A stretch of DNA of 64,000 nucleotides from the NCBI RefSeq assembly GCF_007667275.1, contig NZ_VDQT01000004.1:420780-484779 (forward strand), in the 5' to 3' direction. Of this stretch, positions 1-9,126 are shown in pieces; position 1 is the first letter of the stretch; every line of letters starts with the position of its first letter. A program made the position numbers and the translations under genes. Under the pieces are notes generated by a model. The model did no database searches, had not been told where the DNA came from, and saw nothing but the letters and a program-made list of their open reading frames with translations. This DNA comes from Stenotrophomonas rhizophila. GTDB lineage: Bacteria; Pseudomonadota; Gammaproteobacteria; Xanthomonadales; Xanthomonadaceae.

Positions 1-1
1 C

Positions 2-580
2 CGATTTGTCGACCAGTGGGGTACGGTGAACCTGCAGCCGCCGGGATCCCCGCATGTCTTCATGGAACAGATCCAGCGCGATACGGTGCTGTGGGGACAC
101 CACGTCAGCGACCTCTACCCCCGCCACCTGGAAGCGAGGGAAACCGTTCGCCGCATGCTGACGCGCGCACCGCGCTTCGACTTCCTGAAGGCAGACACCG
201 AGCATGGCCGCATCCTGCGCTTCGAGTCGCAGCTGCAGGGTGGGTCACCGTTGATCTCACGGCTCAACATCCTCTTTTTCCTGGGGTGGGTCGAGTCATT
301 CTTCGATTACGACACCCGACAGTGGGTGTACCTGCAGTCGAGTGATGGCCGTAACCTCATCCAGGAATCAGCGGATGATTTCGTGCGCCCGGACGGCAGC
401 CCGCGTCGCCTGACCAATGACCGGGAATTCGATCCCTACTTCAGGCAGCGCGCCGTCTGGGCGGGCGTGGACGTGGTCGGGACACTGCCAGATCGATATC
501 GGGATGCAACCTACCTGTGCAGTCGCACGGCAGGGAAAATCCAGTGCCTGCTTCAATCCGTGACCGTGCCCCCGGTGTGA
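2..580 (+). CDS. Hypothetical protein, 5' end outside the window
   Basis: The reading frame is open from base 2 with no stop upstream, so the gene probably begins before the window; the first in-window start candidate is the GTG at 26. About 190 residues are visible. The visible part is rich in Arg, Asp and aromatic residues, has no clear membrane segment, and ends with two Cys residues shortly before the stop. I do not recognise a family. It converges on the ABC operon with only about 15 bases between the two stops. Codon use is like the neighbours, so it is probably a real gene, but no function can be given. Confidence 0.6.
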   Translation, partial: RFVDQWGTVNLQPPGSPHVFMEQIQRDTVLWGHHVSDLYPRHLEARETVRRMLTRAPRFDFLKADTEHGRILRFESQLQGGSPLISRLNILFFLGWVESFFDYDTRQWVYLQSSDGRNLIQESADDFVRPDGSPRRLTNDREFDPYFRQRAVWAGVDVVGTLPDRYRDATYLCSRTAGKIQCLLQSVTVPPV

Positions 581-595
581 TGACATCGCCCTGCA

Positions 596-1906
596 TCAGG
601 TCTCCCGCAGGGCAGTGGTGATCGGCAGGCGCGCTGCGCGCAGGGCGGGGAACAACCCGCCCACCAGCCCGATCCCCAGCGCCCACTTCAACCCGCTCCA
701 GAGCAGCTCGGGCGACACCTTGAACTGGAACACCACCTGGCTGAAGTTGCTGCCGATGGTGGAGACGCTGTAGCCATTGAAGATGGCCCAGGCCACCAGG
801 CCGCCGAGCAGGCCGCCGATCAATGCCAGCAGCATGGTCTCGAGCATGATCGCGGTGACCACCGGCACGCCACGGAAGCCGATCGCGCGCATGGTGGCGA
901 TCTCGCGCGCACGGGTGGCAACCGCCGCGTACATGGTGTTGAGCGCACCGAACACCGCGCCCACCGCCATGATCGCGCCGATCACCGTGCCCAGCACCTT
1001 GATCAGCGTGTTGAGCCCGCCGCCCTGCTTGGCGTAGTAGGCCTTGGTGGTTTCCACGTCCAGCTTCAGCCGCGGATCGGCGGCGACGCCGGCTTTGAAC
1101 TGCTTGAAGCCGGCTTCGCCGTCGGTGCGCACGCTGATCGACTGCCAGGCGCTGCGCTGGTAGGTGTTGGCCAGGGTCTCGGCGTCGGTCCACAACTCCG
1201 AATCATGCGCGTCGCCGGAGTTGAACACACCCACCACGGTCCACTGCTGGTTGCCCAGGGTGAGCGTCTTGCCCACCTCCAGCCCACGGAACTGGCTCTG
1301 GGCCCCCTTGCCGACCACGATCTCGCGCAGGCCCGGATTGAAGCGGCGGCCTTCGGTGATCTTCACCCTATCGTGCACTGCCCACGCCATCTCGCCCACG
1401 CCACGGAACTGCGCGTTGACGTCGGTACCGTCGCCCTTGGAGACCAGGTTCACCACCTGTGACAGCTCCGGCGAAATCATCGGCTTGCCCTGCGCGTCGC
1501 GGGCCACGCCCGGCAGCGTGGACAGCAGCGGCACCTGGTCGCGGGTGATCACCGAATTGGTCTCGGCCTGCGAGCCGCCGCGCAGCACGATGGCCGTGGT
1601 GTCATCGCCGGTGCTGTTGAGCGTGGCCTGGAAGCCCTGGCCCATCGCCAGCATTGCTACCAGCACGCCGACCACGCCGGCAATGCCAACCACCACCACC
1701 GAGGACGCACCCCAGCGCTGCGGCAGGCTGGCCACGCCGATGCGGGTGGCGGCCAGCGCCAGCCGCCCGCTGCGGGTAAACAGCAGCCACAGCACCACGC
1801 CCACCACCACCGCCAGCACGCCCTGCCACGGCAGCGCGATCCACACCGCCAGCGCGACCGCCAGCAGCAGCACCGACAGCAGATTTCCCACCCATTGCTT
1901 CTTCAT
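596..1906 (-). CDS. ABC transporter permease, MacB/FtsX type
   Basis: An inner-membrane permease of an efflux ABC system, 436 residues. Two hydrophobic segments at the N-terminus (about residues 8-45) and one near residues 70-95 are followed by a large periplasmic domain of the MacB_PCD type, then three C-terminal membrane segments that form the FtsX domain, with the family-like pattern of a conserved charged loop (TRAREIATMRAIGF) after the first of them. The start chosen is the ATG at 1906, preceded by a GAGGAGAACC ribosome site; longer open frame upstream overlaps the next gene. It is the last gene of a four-gene operon and starts 11 bases after the partner permease stops. Substrate cannot be read from the sequence. 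Confidence 0.85.
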   Translation of the reverse strand: MKKQWVGNLLSVLLLAVALAVWIALPWQGVLAVVVGVVLWLLFTRSGRLALAATRIGVASLPQRWGASSVVVVGIAGVVGVLVAMLAMGQGFQATLNSTGDDTTAIVLRGGSQAETNSVITRDQVPLLSTLPGVARDAQGKPMISPELSQVVNLVSKGDGTDVNAQFRGVGEMAWAVHDRVKITEGRRFNPGLREIVVGKGAQSQFRGLEVGKTLTLGNQQWTVVGVFNSGDAHDSELWTDAETLANTYQRSAWQSISVRTDGEAGFKQFKAGVAADPRLKLDVETTKAYYAKQGGGLNTLIKVLGTVIGAIMAVGAVFGALNTMYAAVATRAREIATMRAIGFRGVPVVTAIMLETMLLALIGGLLGGLVAWAIFNGYSVSTIGSNFSQVVFQFKVSPELLWSGLKWALGIGLVGGLFPALRAARLPITTALRET

Positions 1907-1917
1907 GTCGGTTCTCC

Positions 1918-3075
1918 TCAGCGGCCCGCAAGGGCATCGACGATCTTCAACCGCTTGGCGCGCAGCGCCGGCAGCAGGCCCACCACCACCCCGATCAGCA
2001 GGATCAGTGCCACGCCCATTGCCCAAGTCGGGGTCGGGACATGCGGCGGCAGCAGCCCCTGCGTCTTCGGCGACAGCACCGGCAGGATGCTGGCGGCCAG
2101 GCCCATGCCGATCGCGCCGCCCAGCCCGATCAGTAGCACCGCCTCGATCATCACCAGCACCAGCACCGTGCTGTCCTTGAAGCCCAGCGTCTTCAGCGTG
2201 GCCAGTTCCGGAACGCGCTCGCGCACCGCCTGGGCCATGGTGTTGCCGGTCAGCAGCAGCAGGGTGAAGAACACCGCGCCCATGATCGAGGTGACGATCA
2301 GCCCGATGTCGGCGAACTGCTTGACGAAGGCCTGCTGGAACGCCGATTCGGTCTGGGTCTTGGTTTCATGGTCGGAGTTGGCCGAGATCGCATCGATGGC
2401 CTGGGCCACGCGCGAGGCATGGTCCGGGTTGTCCAGGGTCACGGTGAACCAGCTCACCTGGTTCTTGATGTAATCGTTGGACTCGTCGAAGTACTTCCAG
2501 TTCATCATCAGCTGCCGCTCTTCATTGGCGGCCAGCGTGCGGTCCTTGGAACGGAAGATGCCCACCAGCTGCAACGGCCAGTCGTTGCTGCCGCCGCGCG
2601 GGAAGATGGTGGCCTGCAGCGGGATGGTGTCGCCGATCTTCCAGCCGAACTCCTTTGCCAGGGTCTCGCCGACCACCGCGCCGGTGCGGGTGTCCTGGAA
2701 CGCCTTGAGCTGCTCGGGCGGAAGCTGCAGTTCGCGGTAGACCTCGAAGTAGTTCGGCGCCACCGAGAAGTTGGCGAAGAAGTTCTTCGGGTCCTGGTAG
2801 ATGCCGCCGAACCACATGCCCGAGGTGACGTCCTTGACCCCGGGAACCTGCCGTACCTGCGGTTCCAGGCGGATCGGCAGGGACTGGGTGATGGACAGGC
2901 GCGAGGCCACGATCAGCCGGTTGGCGCCTTCCACGCTGCCGCCGGAACTGAAGGCCACGCGCACCGAGTCGAGCATGCCAAACAGCAGGAACGCGGCCAC
3001 CACTGAAAGCAGGGTCAGCAGGGTCCGCGTCTTGCTGCGGAACAGCTGCGCCCAGATGAGCGAGAAATACTTCAT
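1918..3075 (-). CDS. ABC transporter permease, FtsX/LolE type
   Basis: Second permease of the same efflux system, 385 residues. It has one N-terminal membrane helix (about residues 17-38), a periplasmic domain of about 220 residues and three C-terminal helices with an FtsX-type loop (RERVPELATLKTLGF). The two permeases share architecture but are clearly different proteins, so the transporter is probably a heterodimer. It begins 14 bases after the ATPase stops. Gene order adaptor, ATPase, permease, permease is that of MacAB/DevBCA-like exporters. Whether it exports lipoproteins, a peptide or a toxic compound is unknown. Confidence 0.85.
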   Translation of the reverse strand: MKYFSLIWAQLFRSKTRTLLTLLSVVAAFLLFGMLDSVRVAFSSGGSVEGANRLIVASRLSITQSLPIRLEPQVRQVPGVKDVTSGMWFGGIYQDPKNFFANFSVAPNYFEVYRELQLPPEQLKAFQDTRTGAVVGETLAKEFGWKIGDTIPLQATIFPRGGSNDWPLQLVGIFRSKDRTLAANEERQLMMNWKYFDESNDYIKNQVSWFTVTLDNPDHASRVAQAIDAISANSDHETKTQTESAFQQAFVKQFADIGLIVTSIMGAVFFTLLLLTGNTMAQAVRERVPELATLKTLGFKDSTVLVLVMIEAVLLIGLGGAIGMGLAASILPVLSPKTQGLLPPHVPTPTWAMGVALILLIGVVVGLLPALRAKRLKIVDALAGR

Positions 3076-3089
3076 CGCAGTGACCTCCG

Positions 3090-3779
3090 TCAGTGGGCCG
3101 CGGGTGCGGCAGCCAGCTCGCCCTTGTCCAGGTGCACCGTATGGGTGGCGTACTCGGCGGCCTTCGGGTCGTGGGTGACCATGATGATGGTCTTGCCGTG
3201 CTCGCGGTTGAGCTGCTGCAGCAGCAACAGGATCTCCTCGGCCGAAGCGCGGTCGAGGTCGCCGGTGGGCTCGTCGCAGATCAGGAAGGTCGGGTCGGAG
3301 ACGATGGCGCGGGCGATCGCCACGCGCTGCTGCTGGCCGCCGGACAGCTCATTGGGGCGGTGGCTGCGGCGGTCGGCCAGGCCGACCAGGGTCAACGCGA
3401 TCTCGGCATTGCGCTTGCGCTGCGCCGCGCCCAGGTGGGTGAGCAGCAGCGGCAGTTCCACGTTCTTCTGCGCGGTGAGCATCGGCATCAGGTTGTAGAA
3501 CTGGAACACGAAGCCCACGTGGTGGCTGCGCCAGGTGGAGAGCTGGCCGCCGGACATGCGGTCGATGCGCTCGCCCTCGATCTCGATCTCGCCACCGGTC
3601 GGGGTGTCCAAGCCGCCGATCAGGTTGAGCAGGGTGGTCTTGCCCGAGCCGGACGGGCCCATCAGCGCAACGAAGTCGCCCTTCTGGATGTCCAGGTCGA
3701 TGCCGTGCAGCACCTGCACCTTCTCGGGACCGCGCTGGTAGGACTTGGTGATGTTGCGGAGCGAAACCAGGGTGGACAT
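3090..3779 (-). CDS. ABC transporter ATP-binding protein, MacB/LolD type
   Basis: ATPase subunit, 229 residues, that would energise the two permeases downstream. Visible motifs are Walker A (GPSGSGKTTLLN, about residues 41-52), the ABC signature LSGGQQQRVAIARA (about 140-153) and Walker B LICDEPTGDLD with the catalytic Glu. This is the compact form typical of the LolD/MacB family, with no fused membrane domain. The start is the ATG at 3779, preceded by GGAGAACCACCC; an upstream extension in the same frame has atypical composition. A 120-base gap separates it from the adaptor gene, in which I see no feature. Confidence 0.92.
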   Translation of the reverse strand: MSTLVSLRNITKSYQRGPEKVQVLHGIDLDIQKGDFVALMGPSGSGKTTLLNLIGGLDTPTGGEIEIEGERIDRMSGGQLSTWRSHHVGFVFQFYNLMPMLTAQKNVELPLLLTHLGAAQRKRNAEIALTLVGLADRRSHRPNELSGGQQQRVAIARAIVSDPTFLICDEPTGDLDRASAEEILLLLQQLNREHGKTIIMVTHDPKAAEYATHTVHLDKGELAAAPAAH

Positions 3780-3899
3780 GGGTGGTTCTCCGTGAATCGT
3801 TGGAAGAAGAAACCATGCAGGCAGCCGCGCGCATGCGCGCCGGGCCGGCACGGGAATCGCACACCTTCGGTTCGCGACCGGGTCGCGCTACCGCCTTGC

Positions 3900-5144
3900 T
3901 TATTGCGACTGCTTTTCCACCACCGCGCTGCCATCGCGCAGTTCCGGTGGCGGGTTGCTTACCACCTGCTGGCCGGCGCTGAGGCCGGCGGTGACCTGGC
4001 GGTCGTTGTTGAGCGCCACGCCTACCGTGACCGGTACCTGCTGCACGCGCTGGTCATCGCCCACCACGAACGCCACCGTCTTCTGCTCGCGCTCGACCAG
4101 TGCCGAGGCCGGCACGCGCACGCCCTTCGGCGCGGCGGCCTGGGCCGGTGCGGCCGATTCCAGGAAGCTCACCCGCACGCCCATTTCCGGCACGATGCGC
4201 GGGTCTTTCACCTTCAGTGCCACGCGCACCTTGACCGTGGCCTTGCCGCGGTCGGCGGTGGGAACGATCGCGATCACCTCGGCCGGGATCTTCCACTCCG
4301 GGTACGCGTTGAGCGTGGCTTCCACCGGCATCTTCGGCTGCACGCGGCCAATGAAGGCTTCGCCGACTTCCACTTCGATCTCCAGCGAGTCCATGTCGAC
4401 GATGGTGCCGATACCGGTGCGGGTGAAGCCGCCGCCGGCCGACAGCGGCGACACGATCTCGCCCGGCTGTGCCGCCTTGGCGGTGACCACGCCGGAGAAC
4501 GGCGCGCGTACCACGTTGTTGTCCACGCCCAGGTCGGCAATCGCCAGCGAGTCGCTGGCGACCTTGGTATTGCGCTGGGCGGTGCGCAGCTGTGCGCGCA
4601 GGCTGTCGCGCTGGGCCATGGCCAGGTCGAACTGCGAGCGCGAAACCAGCTGCTGGTCCACCAGTTTCTGCAGGCGCCCGGCTTCGGCATCGGCCTGGGC
4701 CACCTGGGCCTGCAGGCCGGCCAGCTGGCTGCGCGCGGCTTCCAGCTGCGACGCCGACAGGCTGCGCTGGGCGTTGGCATCGATCGGGTCCAGGGTCGCC
4801 ATGACCTGGCCTTCTTCCACCCGCATGCCTTCTTCGATCATCACCTCGCGCACCTTGCCGGTGATCTTGGCCGACACCGTGGCCATGCGCCGGGCCACCA
4901 CATAGCCGCTGGCGTCGAGCACCGAGCTGCTGGCGGTGCCCTGCTGGATCGCCACCACCGGCGCGGTGGTCACCTCGATGGGCCGTTCGCGACCGAACAC
5001 GAACCAGGCGACAGCGCCCAGAAGCAGCAGGACCACGAGGGCCAGCACGATCCACAGGCCACGGCGTGGCGACGAAGGCGGCGGGGCCGATCCCTTCCTG
5101 CGGTCGATGCGGAGTTCCTTGAGCAGTTCAGCGGATGCGTTCAT
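3900..5144 (-). CDS. Efflux periplasmic adaptor (membrane fusion protein, HlyD/MacA type)
   Basis: Periplasmic adaptor of the ABC efflux operon, 414 residues. A single N-terminal membrane anchor (about residues 30-50, very rich in Val and Leu) is followed by a split biotinyl-lipoyl domain (halves near residues 85-120 and 210-240) with an alpha-helical coiled-coil hairpin between them, then beta-barrel and membrane-proximal domains. It would connect the inner-membrane permeases to an outer-membrane channel; no TolC-like gene is present here. It is the first gene of the operon. The start is set at the ATG at 5144 because the anchor follows directly from it. Confidence 0.88.
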   Translation of the reverse strand: MNASAELLKELRIDRRKGSAPPPSSPRRGLWIVLALVVLLLLGAVAWFVFGRERPIEVTTAPVVAIQQGTASSSVLDASGYVVARRMATVSAKITGKVREVMIEEGMRVEEGQVMATLDPIDANAQRSLSASQLEAARSQLAGLQAQVAQADAEAGRLQKLVDQQLVSRSQFDLAMAQRDSLRAQLRTAQRNTKVASDSLAIADLGVDNNVVRAPFSGVVTAKAAQPGEIVSPLSAGGGFTRTGIGTIVDMDSLEIEVEVGEAFIGRVQPKMPVEATLNAYPEWKIPAEVIAIVPTADRGKATVKVRVALKVKDPRIVPEMGVRVSFLESAAPAQAAAPKGVRVPASALVEREQKTVAFVVGDDQRVQQVPVTVGVALNNDRQVTAGLSAGQQVVSNPPPELRDGSAVVEKQSQ

Positions 5145-5318
5145 CGTGAGTCTGGACGTGGAATCGGGCCGAGTGTGACCGCAACCATGGTTGCGGGCAA
5201 ACCGGCGGGGTGCCGGGTGGGGCACAGCATGCCCGCCAGGTGGGGGCTGTGGCAGTGACAGCTGTCATCCAATCCAGGTGATCCAGCCCACTGCCCGGGC
5301 CATTCCCAACAAGGCATC

Positions 5319-5402
5319 GTAGAGCCACGCCCTGCGTGGCTGCGCGGTCCCCAGGCCCAGCGTGATCCACGCACCGCGCAGCCACGCAGGGCGTGGCTCT
5401 AC
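5319..5402. repeat. Paired SMAG-type palindromes forming a 30-bp inverted repeat
   Basis: Two GTAG-headed palindromic elements in opposite orientation. The arms, 5319-5348 and 5373-5402, are exact inverted copies of 30 bases, separated by 24 bases. Each arm is itself a small hairpin (AGCCACGC/GCGTGGCT). The pair fills much of the 313-base gap between the divergent ABC operon and the sensor kinase gene, and could fold into a large cruciform in RNA or DNA. The family matches the SMAG repeats described in S. maltophilia. No further feature is evident in the rest of the gap (5145-5318 and 5403-5457). Confidence 0.85.
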
Positions 5403-5457
5403 CCCACTGGAAGCTGCCATGATCGCGCCTCGACCCTCGTCCGACCGGGAACCCACC

Positions 5458-6717
5458 ATGTTGCCCCGCTGGCTTGCCTCCCTGCTTCGCCCCGCGCCGG
5501 ATTCGGCCGTGGCCGACAACCTGCGGCGGGGAAAGCCCGCCTGGTCCGACGCGGTGCACCTGTTGTGGACCGGCTGGGTCTTCCTCACCCCGATGTTCGG
5601 CGGTGGCTTCACCCTGCTCTGGCTGTGGCTCACCCTGCTGACCTACCCGGTATTCCTGGCCCTGTACGCCCGCCAGCTGCTGTCGCCGCGCCGGCATGCG
5701 CCGCGCTACGCGATGGCGATGGTGGCCATGGGCCTGGCGCTGCTGCCGTGGTACCCGTCGGGCATCAGCTACTTCATCTTCGGCTGCGTCACGCTACGGG
5801 TGTGCCGTACCGGCAGCGCGTGGCGCTACCTGGCGCAGCTGGCCGCGCTGAACGCGGCGTTCGTGGCCATCGCGCTGTGGGTGGGCTATCACTGGCAGCT
5901 GGTGGTGTGGATTCCGTCGATGGCGTTCATCATCGGCGTCATCATCAATGTGGAAAGTACCAACAAGGACCGCGATGCGGCCCTGCAGCTGTCGCAGGAC
6001 GAAGTGCGCCGGTTGGCCGCGACCGCCGAGCGTGAGCGCATCGGCCGCGACCTGCATGACCTGCTCGGCCACACCCTGTCGATGATCACCCTGAAGCTGG
6101 AGCTGTCGCGAAAGCTGTTCGACCGCGACCCCGAGCGCGCCCGGCTGGAGATCACCGAAGCCGAGGCCGTGGCCCGGCAGGCGCTGGCCGAAGTACGCAG
6201 CGCGGTCACCGGCATCCGCGCCAGCGACCTGGCCGCCGAACTGGCGGCAGCGCGGTTGCTGCTGGAATGCCAGCACGTGCACCTGCACTACAGTGCGCCG
6301 CCGCCGATGCCGGTGGAGGTCGAACGAGGGCTGGCGCTGGTGCTGCGCGAGGCGGTCACCAACATCGCGCGGCATGCCGATGCGCGGCAGGCCTGGGTCT
6401 CGTTCGCGCAGGAAGGGCGCACGCTGTCGCTGCAGGTCCGCGATGACGGCCGGGGCGGCGTGCAGGTGGACGGCAATGGGCTGGCCGGCATGCGCGAACG
6501 CGTGGCGGCGCTGCGCGGCACGCTGCGGCTGCAGTCCACGCGCGGGGAGGGCACCACGGTGGCCGTGCAGGTGCCGCTGCCTGCGGCGACCACGTCCACG
6601 TCGGTGCAGCAGGAGCCGGCCCCGACGAAAGCGCCTGAGGCGAGCGTCACGCCGACCACGACCGTGGCAGCCGGTGCCGATCTGCCCGCGCAGGTACTCG
6701 GTGAGGCAACGCCATGA
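5458..6717 (+). CDS. Sensor histidine kinase, DesK/NarX-like (HisKA_3)
   Basis: Membrane sensor kinase, about 419 residues. About five hydrophobic segments occupy residues 33-165. They are followed by a HisKA_3 dimerisation domain with the phospho-accepting His near residue 200 (GRDLHDLLGHTLS) and a HATPase domain with the N box (EAVTNIARHADA) and G box (DDGRGG, GNGLAGM). A Pro/Thr/Ala-rich tail of about 40 residues follows the kinase core. The next gene overlaps by four bases and encodes the matching regulator. The ATG at 5458 is preferred; an ATG at 5419 also has a purine-rich upstream sequence. DesK relatives often sense membrane state, but the signal here is not known. Confidence 0.9.
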   Translation: MLPRWLASLLRPAPDSAVADNLRRGKPAWSDAVHLLWTGWVFLTPMFGGGFTLLWLWLTLLTYPVFLALYARQLLSPRRHAPRYAMAMVAMGLALLPWYPSGISYFIFGCVTLRVCRTGSAWRYLAQLAALNAAFVAIALWVGYHWQLVVWIPSMAFIIGVIINVESTNKDRDAALQLSQDEVRRLAATAERERIGRDLHDLLGHTLSMITLKLELSRKLFDRDPERARLEITEAEAVARQALAEVRSAVTGIRASDLAAELAAARLLLECQHVHLHYSAPPPMPVEVERGLALVLREAVTNIARHADARQAWVSFAQEGRTLSLQVRDDGRGGVQVDGNGLAGMRERVAALRGTLRLQSTRGEGTTVAVQVPLPAATTSTSVQQEPAPTKAPEASVTPTTTVAAGADLPAQVLGEATP

Positions 6718-7316
6718 TCCGTATCGTGCTGGCCGAAGACCAGGCCATGGTGCGCGGCGCGCTGTCGGCGCTGCTCGGGCTGGAGCCGGACATCGAGGTG
6801 CTGGGTGCGGCCGCCGACGGCGAGGCGGCGTGGCGCATGCTGCAGCAGCTGCAGCCGGACATCCTGGTCACCGACATTGAAATGCCGGGATTGTCAGGCC
6901 TGGAGCTGGCGCAGCGGATCGCGCGGCAGGAATTGCCGATCAAGGTAGTGATCGTCACCACCTTCGCACGCTCGGGCTTCCTGCGCCGCGCGCTGGATGC
7001 CGGCGTGTGTGGCTACCTGCTCAAGGACGCACCGGCCGAAAAGCTGGCCGACGCACTGCGCCAGGTGCAGCACGGTGGCCGCGCCATCGACCCGCAGCTG
7101 GCGCTGGATGCATGGTCGCAGGCCGACCCGCTCAACGACCGCGAACGCCAAGTGCTGCGGCTGTCGGGCGACGGTCGCTCGGCCAGTGAAATCGCCACCC
7201 AGCTGGGCCTGTCACACGGCACCGTGCGCAATTACCTTTCCGAATGCATCGGCAAGCTCGGCGTCGCCAACCGCATCGAGGCCTATCGCCTGGCCCGACA
7301 GAAAGGATGGTTGTAG
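6714..7316 (+). CDS. Response regulator, NarL/FixJ family (DesR-like)
   Basis: A 200-residue DNA-binding response regulator. The receiver domain has acidic residues near 8-9, the phospho-acceptor Asp54 (LVTDIEMPG), a conserved Thr near 83 and a Lys near 104 (YLLKDAP). The C-terminal LuxR-type helix-turn-helix spans about residues 138-195 (LNDRERQVLRL, SASEIATQLGLSHGTVRNYL). It overlaps the kinase gene by ATGA, so the pair is translationally coupled. Its TAG stop codon is part of the GTAG head of a SMAG repeat that follows directly. Target genes cannot be deduced; the DesKR model is only family knowledge. Confidence 0.92.
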   Translation: MIRIVLAEDQAMVRGALSALLGLEPDIEVLGAAADGEAAWRMLQQLQPDILVTDIEMPGLSGLELAQRIARQELPIKVVIVTTFARSGFLRRALDAGVCGYLLKDAPAEKLADALRQVQHGGRAIDPQLALDAWSQADPLNDRERQVLRLSGDGRSASEIATQLGLSHGTVRNYLSECIGKLGVANRIEAYRLARQKGWL

Positions 7317-7368
7317 CCACCAACGGTGGCGACAACCATCCGGTAGCACACGACCGTTGGTCGTGTGA
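7313..7368. repeat. Two SMAG palindromes between convergent genes
   Basis: Two GTAG-headed palindromes in direct orientation, at 7313-7336 (GCCACC/GGTGGC stem) and 7343-7368 (CACACGACC/GGTCGTGTG stem). They lie between the ends of the response regulator gene and the convergent cytochrome gene, where they may serve as transcription or decay barriers. The first supplies the stop codon of the regulator gene (TAG at 7314-7316). Confidence 0.85.
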
Positions 7369-7372
7369 CTTT

Positions 7373-7915
7373 TCAACGGTCTGTCCTGCCCCTCGCCATC
7401 GCCTGGAACACCCCGTCCCTGCGCACCCACAGGTGGAACAGCGCCGCACTCAGGTGCAGTACCACCGTGGCGAACAACGCATACGCCAGCACGCTGTGCG
7501 CGCCGCGCAGCGCCGCATATAGCGCCACGTCATGCGGCAGGATCGGCGGCAGCAGCACGCCCTTCCACATCTGGATCGGGTATCCACCGGCCGACAGCAT
7601 CGCCCAGCCCACCAGCGGCATCGCCAGCATCAACCCGTACAGCACCCAATGCGACGCGTGCGCTGCGAACACCTGCCACGCCGGCAGGTCGGCCGGCAGC
7701 GGCGGCGGCCGGTGCCGCAGCCGGTTCACCAGCCGCACCACCGCCAGCAGCAGGATCGCAATCCCCAGCGGCCGGTGCAGGTCCACCAGCATCGGCCGCC
7801 AGTGCAGCGACGCCACCATGGTCACGCCCACGAACAGCATGGTCAGGATCAGCGCCGCCATCAGCCAGTGCAGGACGCGCGCGGTGAGATTGAAGTGGCC
7901 GGCCTCGCGGTTCAT
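7373..7915 (-). CDS. Cytochrome b561 family protein
   Basis: A 180-residue inner-membrane di-haem cytochrome. Four membrane helices are visible, with His residues placed as expected for b-haem ligands (LHWLM in helix 1, DLHRPLG in helix 2, HASHWVLY in helix 3, HLSAALFHLW in helix 4). It overlaps the preceding catalase-like gene by ATGA (7912-7915), so the two are made together. Known b561 proteins pass electrons from the quinone pool or ascorbate to periplasmic partners; here the partner is probably the peroxidase encoded just upstream. That partnership is an inference from gene order. Confidence 0.9.
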   Translation of the reverse strand: MNREAGHFNLTARVLHWLMAALILTMLFVGVTMVASLHWRPMLVDLHRPLGIAILLLAVVRLVNRLRHRPPPLPADLPAWQVFAAHASHWVLYGLMLAMPLVGWAMLSAGGYPIQMWKGVLLPPILPHDVALYAALRGAHSVLAYALFATVVLHLSAALFHLWVRRDGVFQAMARGRTDR

Positions 7916-9024
7916 CGCGCCTTCTCCTGGCCGCCGCCGCGGGTCTTGCCGCCGGCAAGCTCGCGCTCGCGGCGGTTGAACGATTCGGAATACACCGCCG
8001 AGCGTGCCGCCAGGATCGGGTCATCGGTACCGGCGATGCCACTGGGCAGGATCAGCGGATCGAAGTTCACGTTGTTGCAGGCGCCGCCGGCCTGCGGCTG
8101 CATCGCGGTGAGGCTGAGCGTGCCGGCCTTCACCCGGCGCCGGTCGTCGGGCCAGGCAATGGAGGGGTCGCTGATGTCATCGCCATCGCCGGCCAGCGTC
8201 ACCCACATGTCCCAGCGCACCGGCCCCTGCGCCAGCCGCTGCGCGAATTCGTCGGCCAGGTAATCCAGCCCGGCCTGCGCGCGCTGTTCGGGACTCATTG
8301 CTTCGAATGCGGCCTGCGGGCGCATGCTCCAGCGCACTGCGTGTTCGTTGCCATCGGCGGCGGTGAAGCGGAAGCTGTTCACCCCGTTGTAGTCGGTATT
8401 GGCCCAGCTGGTCGACCACGGCGCGCTCTTGGCCCATTCGCCGAACGCACGCGCGGACGGGTACTTCGCGGCGATGGCCGCCATCTTCGCCGGGTCCGGC
8501 TTGCCGGTGGCCGGGTCGGGAATGCCGGCGCGGGTCTGTTCCAGGAACGCCTCGGTGGTGGGCACGGCGAAGAACGGGAAGCTGTTCATCGCCATGCGCC
8601 ATTCCTGGCCGTCGTCGGTCACCAGCTGCAGCGCCATGCTGCGGACCCGCGCGCTGGCGTCTGCACCATGCGGGTCGCCGCCGCCGATCGACAGCCGGCC
8701 CAGCGCCGGCACCTGCTGCTGGCGGAACACTCGCGCCGAACTCAGCGCGGCGCCGTCCGGCGAGCCCTGGAAAGTGCCGCTGACGCAGACGCCCTTGCTG
8801 TGCGCGCGGCGGAAGCCGGGATGATTGGCGCCGGTGGCTTCAATGGTGTCGGTAAAGGCCTGCGCGGTAGCGCGGTCGCGGCCCAGCCAGCCGGCCAGCC
8901 AGGCGAACGCCAGCACGATCACACCGGCGATCAGCGCGATCAGCGCGATCCACAGCAGCGGCGAATGGGGCGGGCGCGGGGCATCCGGCTCGCGGCCGGC
9001 GCGGGTGTAGCGGAAGAGCGACAT
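7912..9024 (-). CDS. Catalase-related haem peroxidase (SrpA-like), membrane-anchored
   Basis: A 370-residue member of the small-catalase family. An N-terminal helix (about residues 22-47) should anchor or export it to the periplasm. The catalase core shows the distal His75 (RRAHSKG), a distal Asn near 147 (AMNSFPFF) and the proximal haem Tyr345 in an R-x3-Y pattern (ARSAVYSESFNRR). It is shorter than true catalases of about 480 residues or more, as is usual for the SrpA group, which tend to act as organic peroxide peroxidases. It is coupled by overlap to the cytochrome b561 gene. It lies 102 bases downstream of pepA on the same strand. Confidence 0.88.
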   Translation of the reverse strand: MSLFRYTRAGREPDAPRPPHSPLLWIALIALIAGVIVLAFAWLAGWLGRDRATAQAFTDTIEATGANHPGFRRAHSKGVCVSGTFQGSPDGAALSSARVFRQQQVPALGRLSIGGGDPHGADASARVRSMALQLVTDDGQEWRMAMNSFPFFAVPTTEAFLEQTRAGIPDPATGKPDPAKMAAIAAKYPSARAFGEWAKSAPWSTSWANTDYNGVNSFRFTAADGNEHAVRWSMRPQAAFEAMSPEQRAQAGLDYLADEFAQRLAQGPVRWDMWVTLAGDGDDISDPSIAWPDDRRRVKAGTLSLTAMQPQAGGACNNVNFDPLILPSGIAGTDDPILAARSAVYSESFNRRERELAGGKTRGGGQEKAR

Positions 9025-9126
9025 GGGCCGTTACCTGCCTTCTCGAACGTGAGCGGGGTGGGTGGGGCCCATGGTCGCAGAACCCCCGCCACGCCGATAT
9101 TCACATTTTCGACAAGATTCGCCCGA

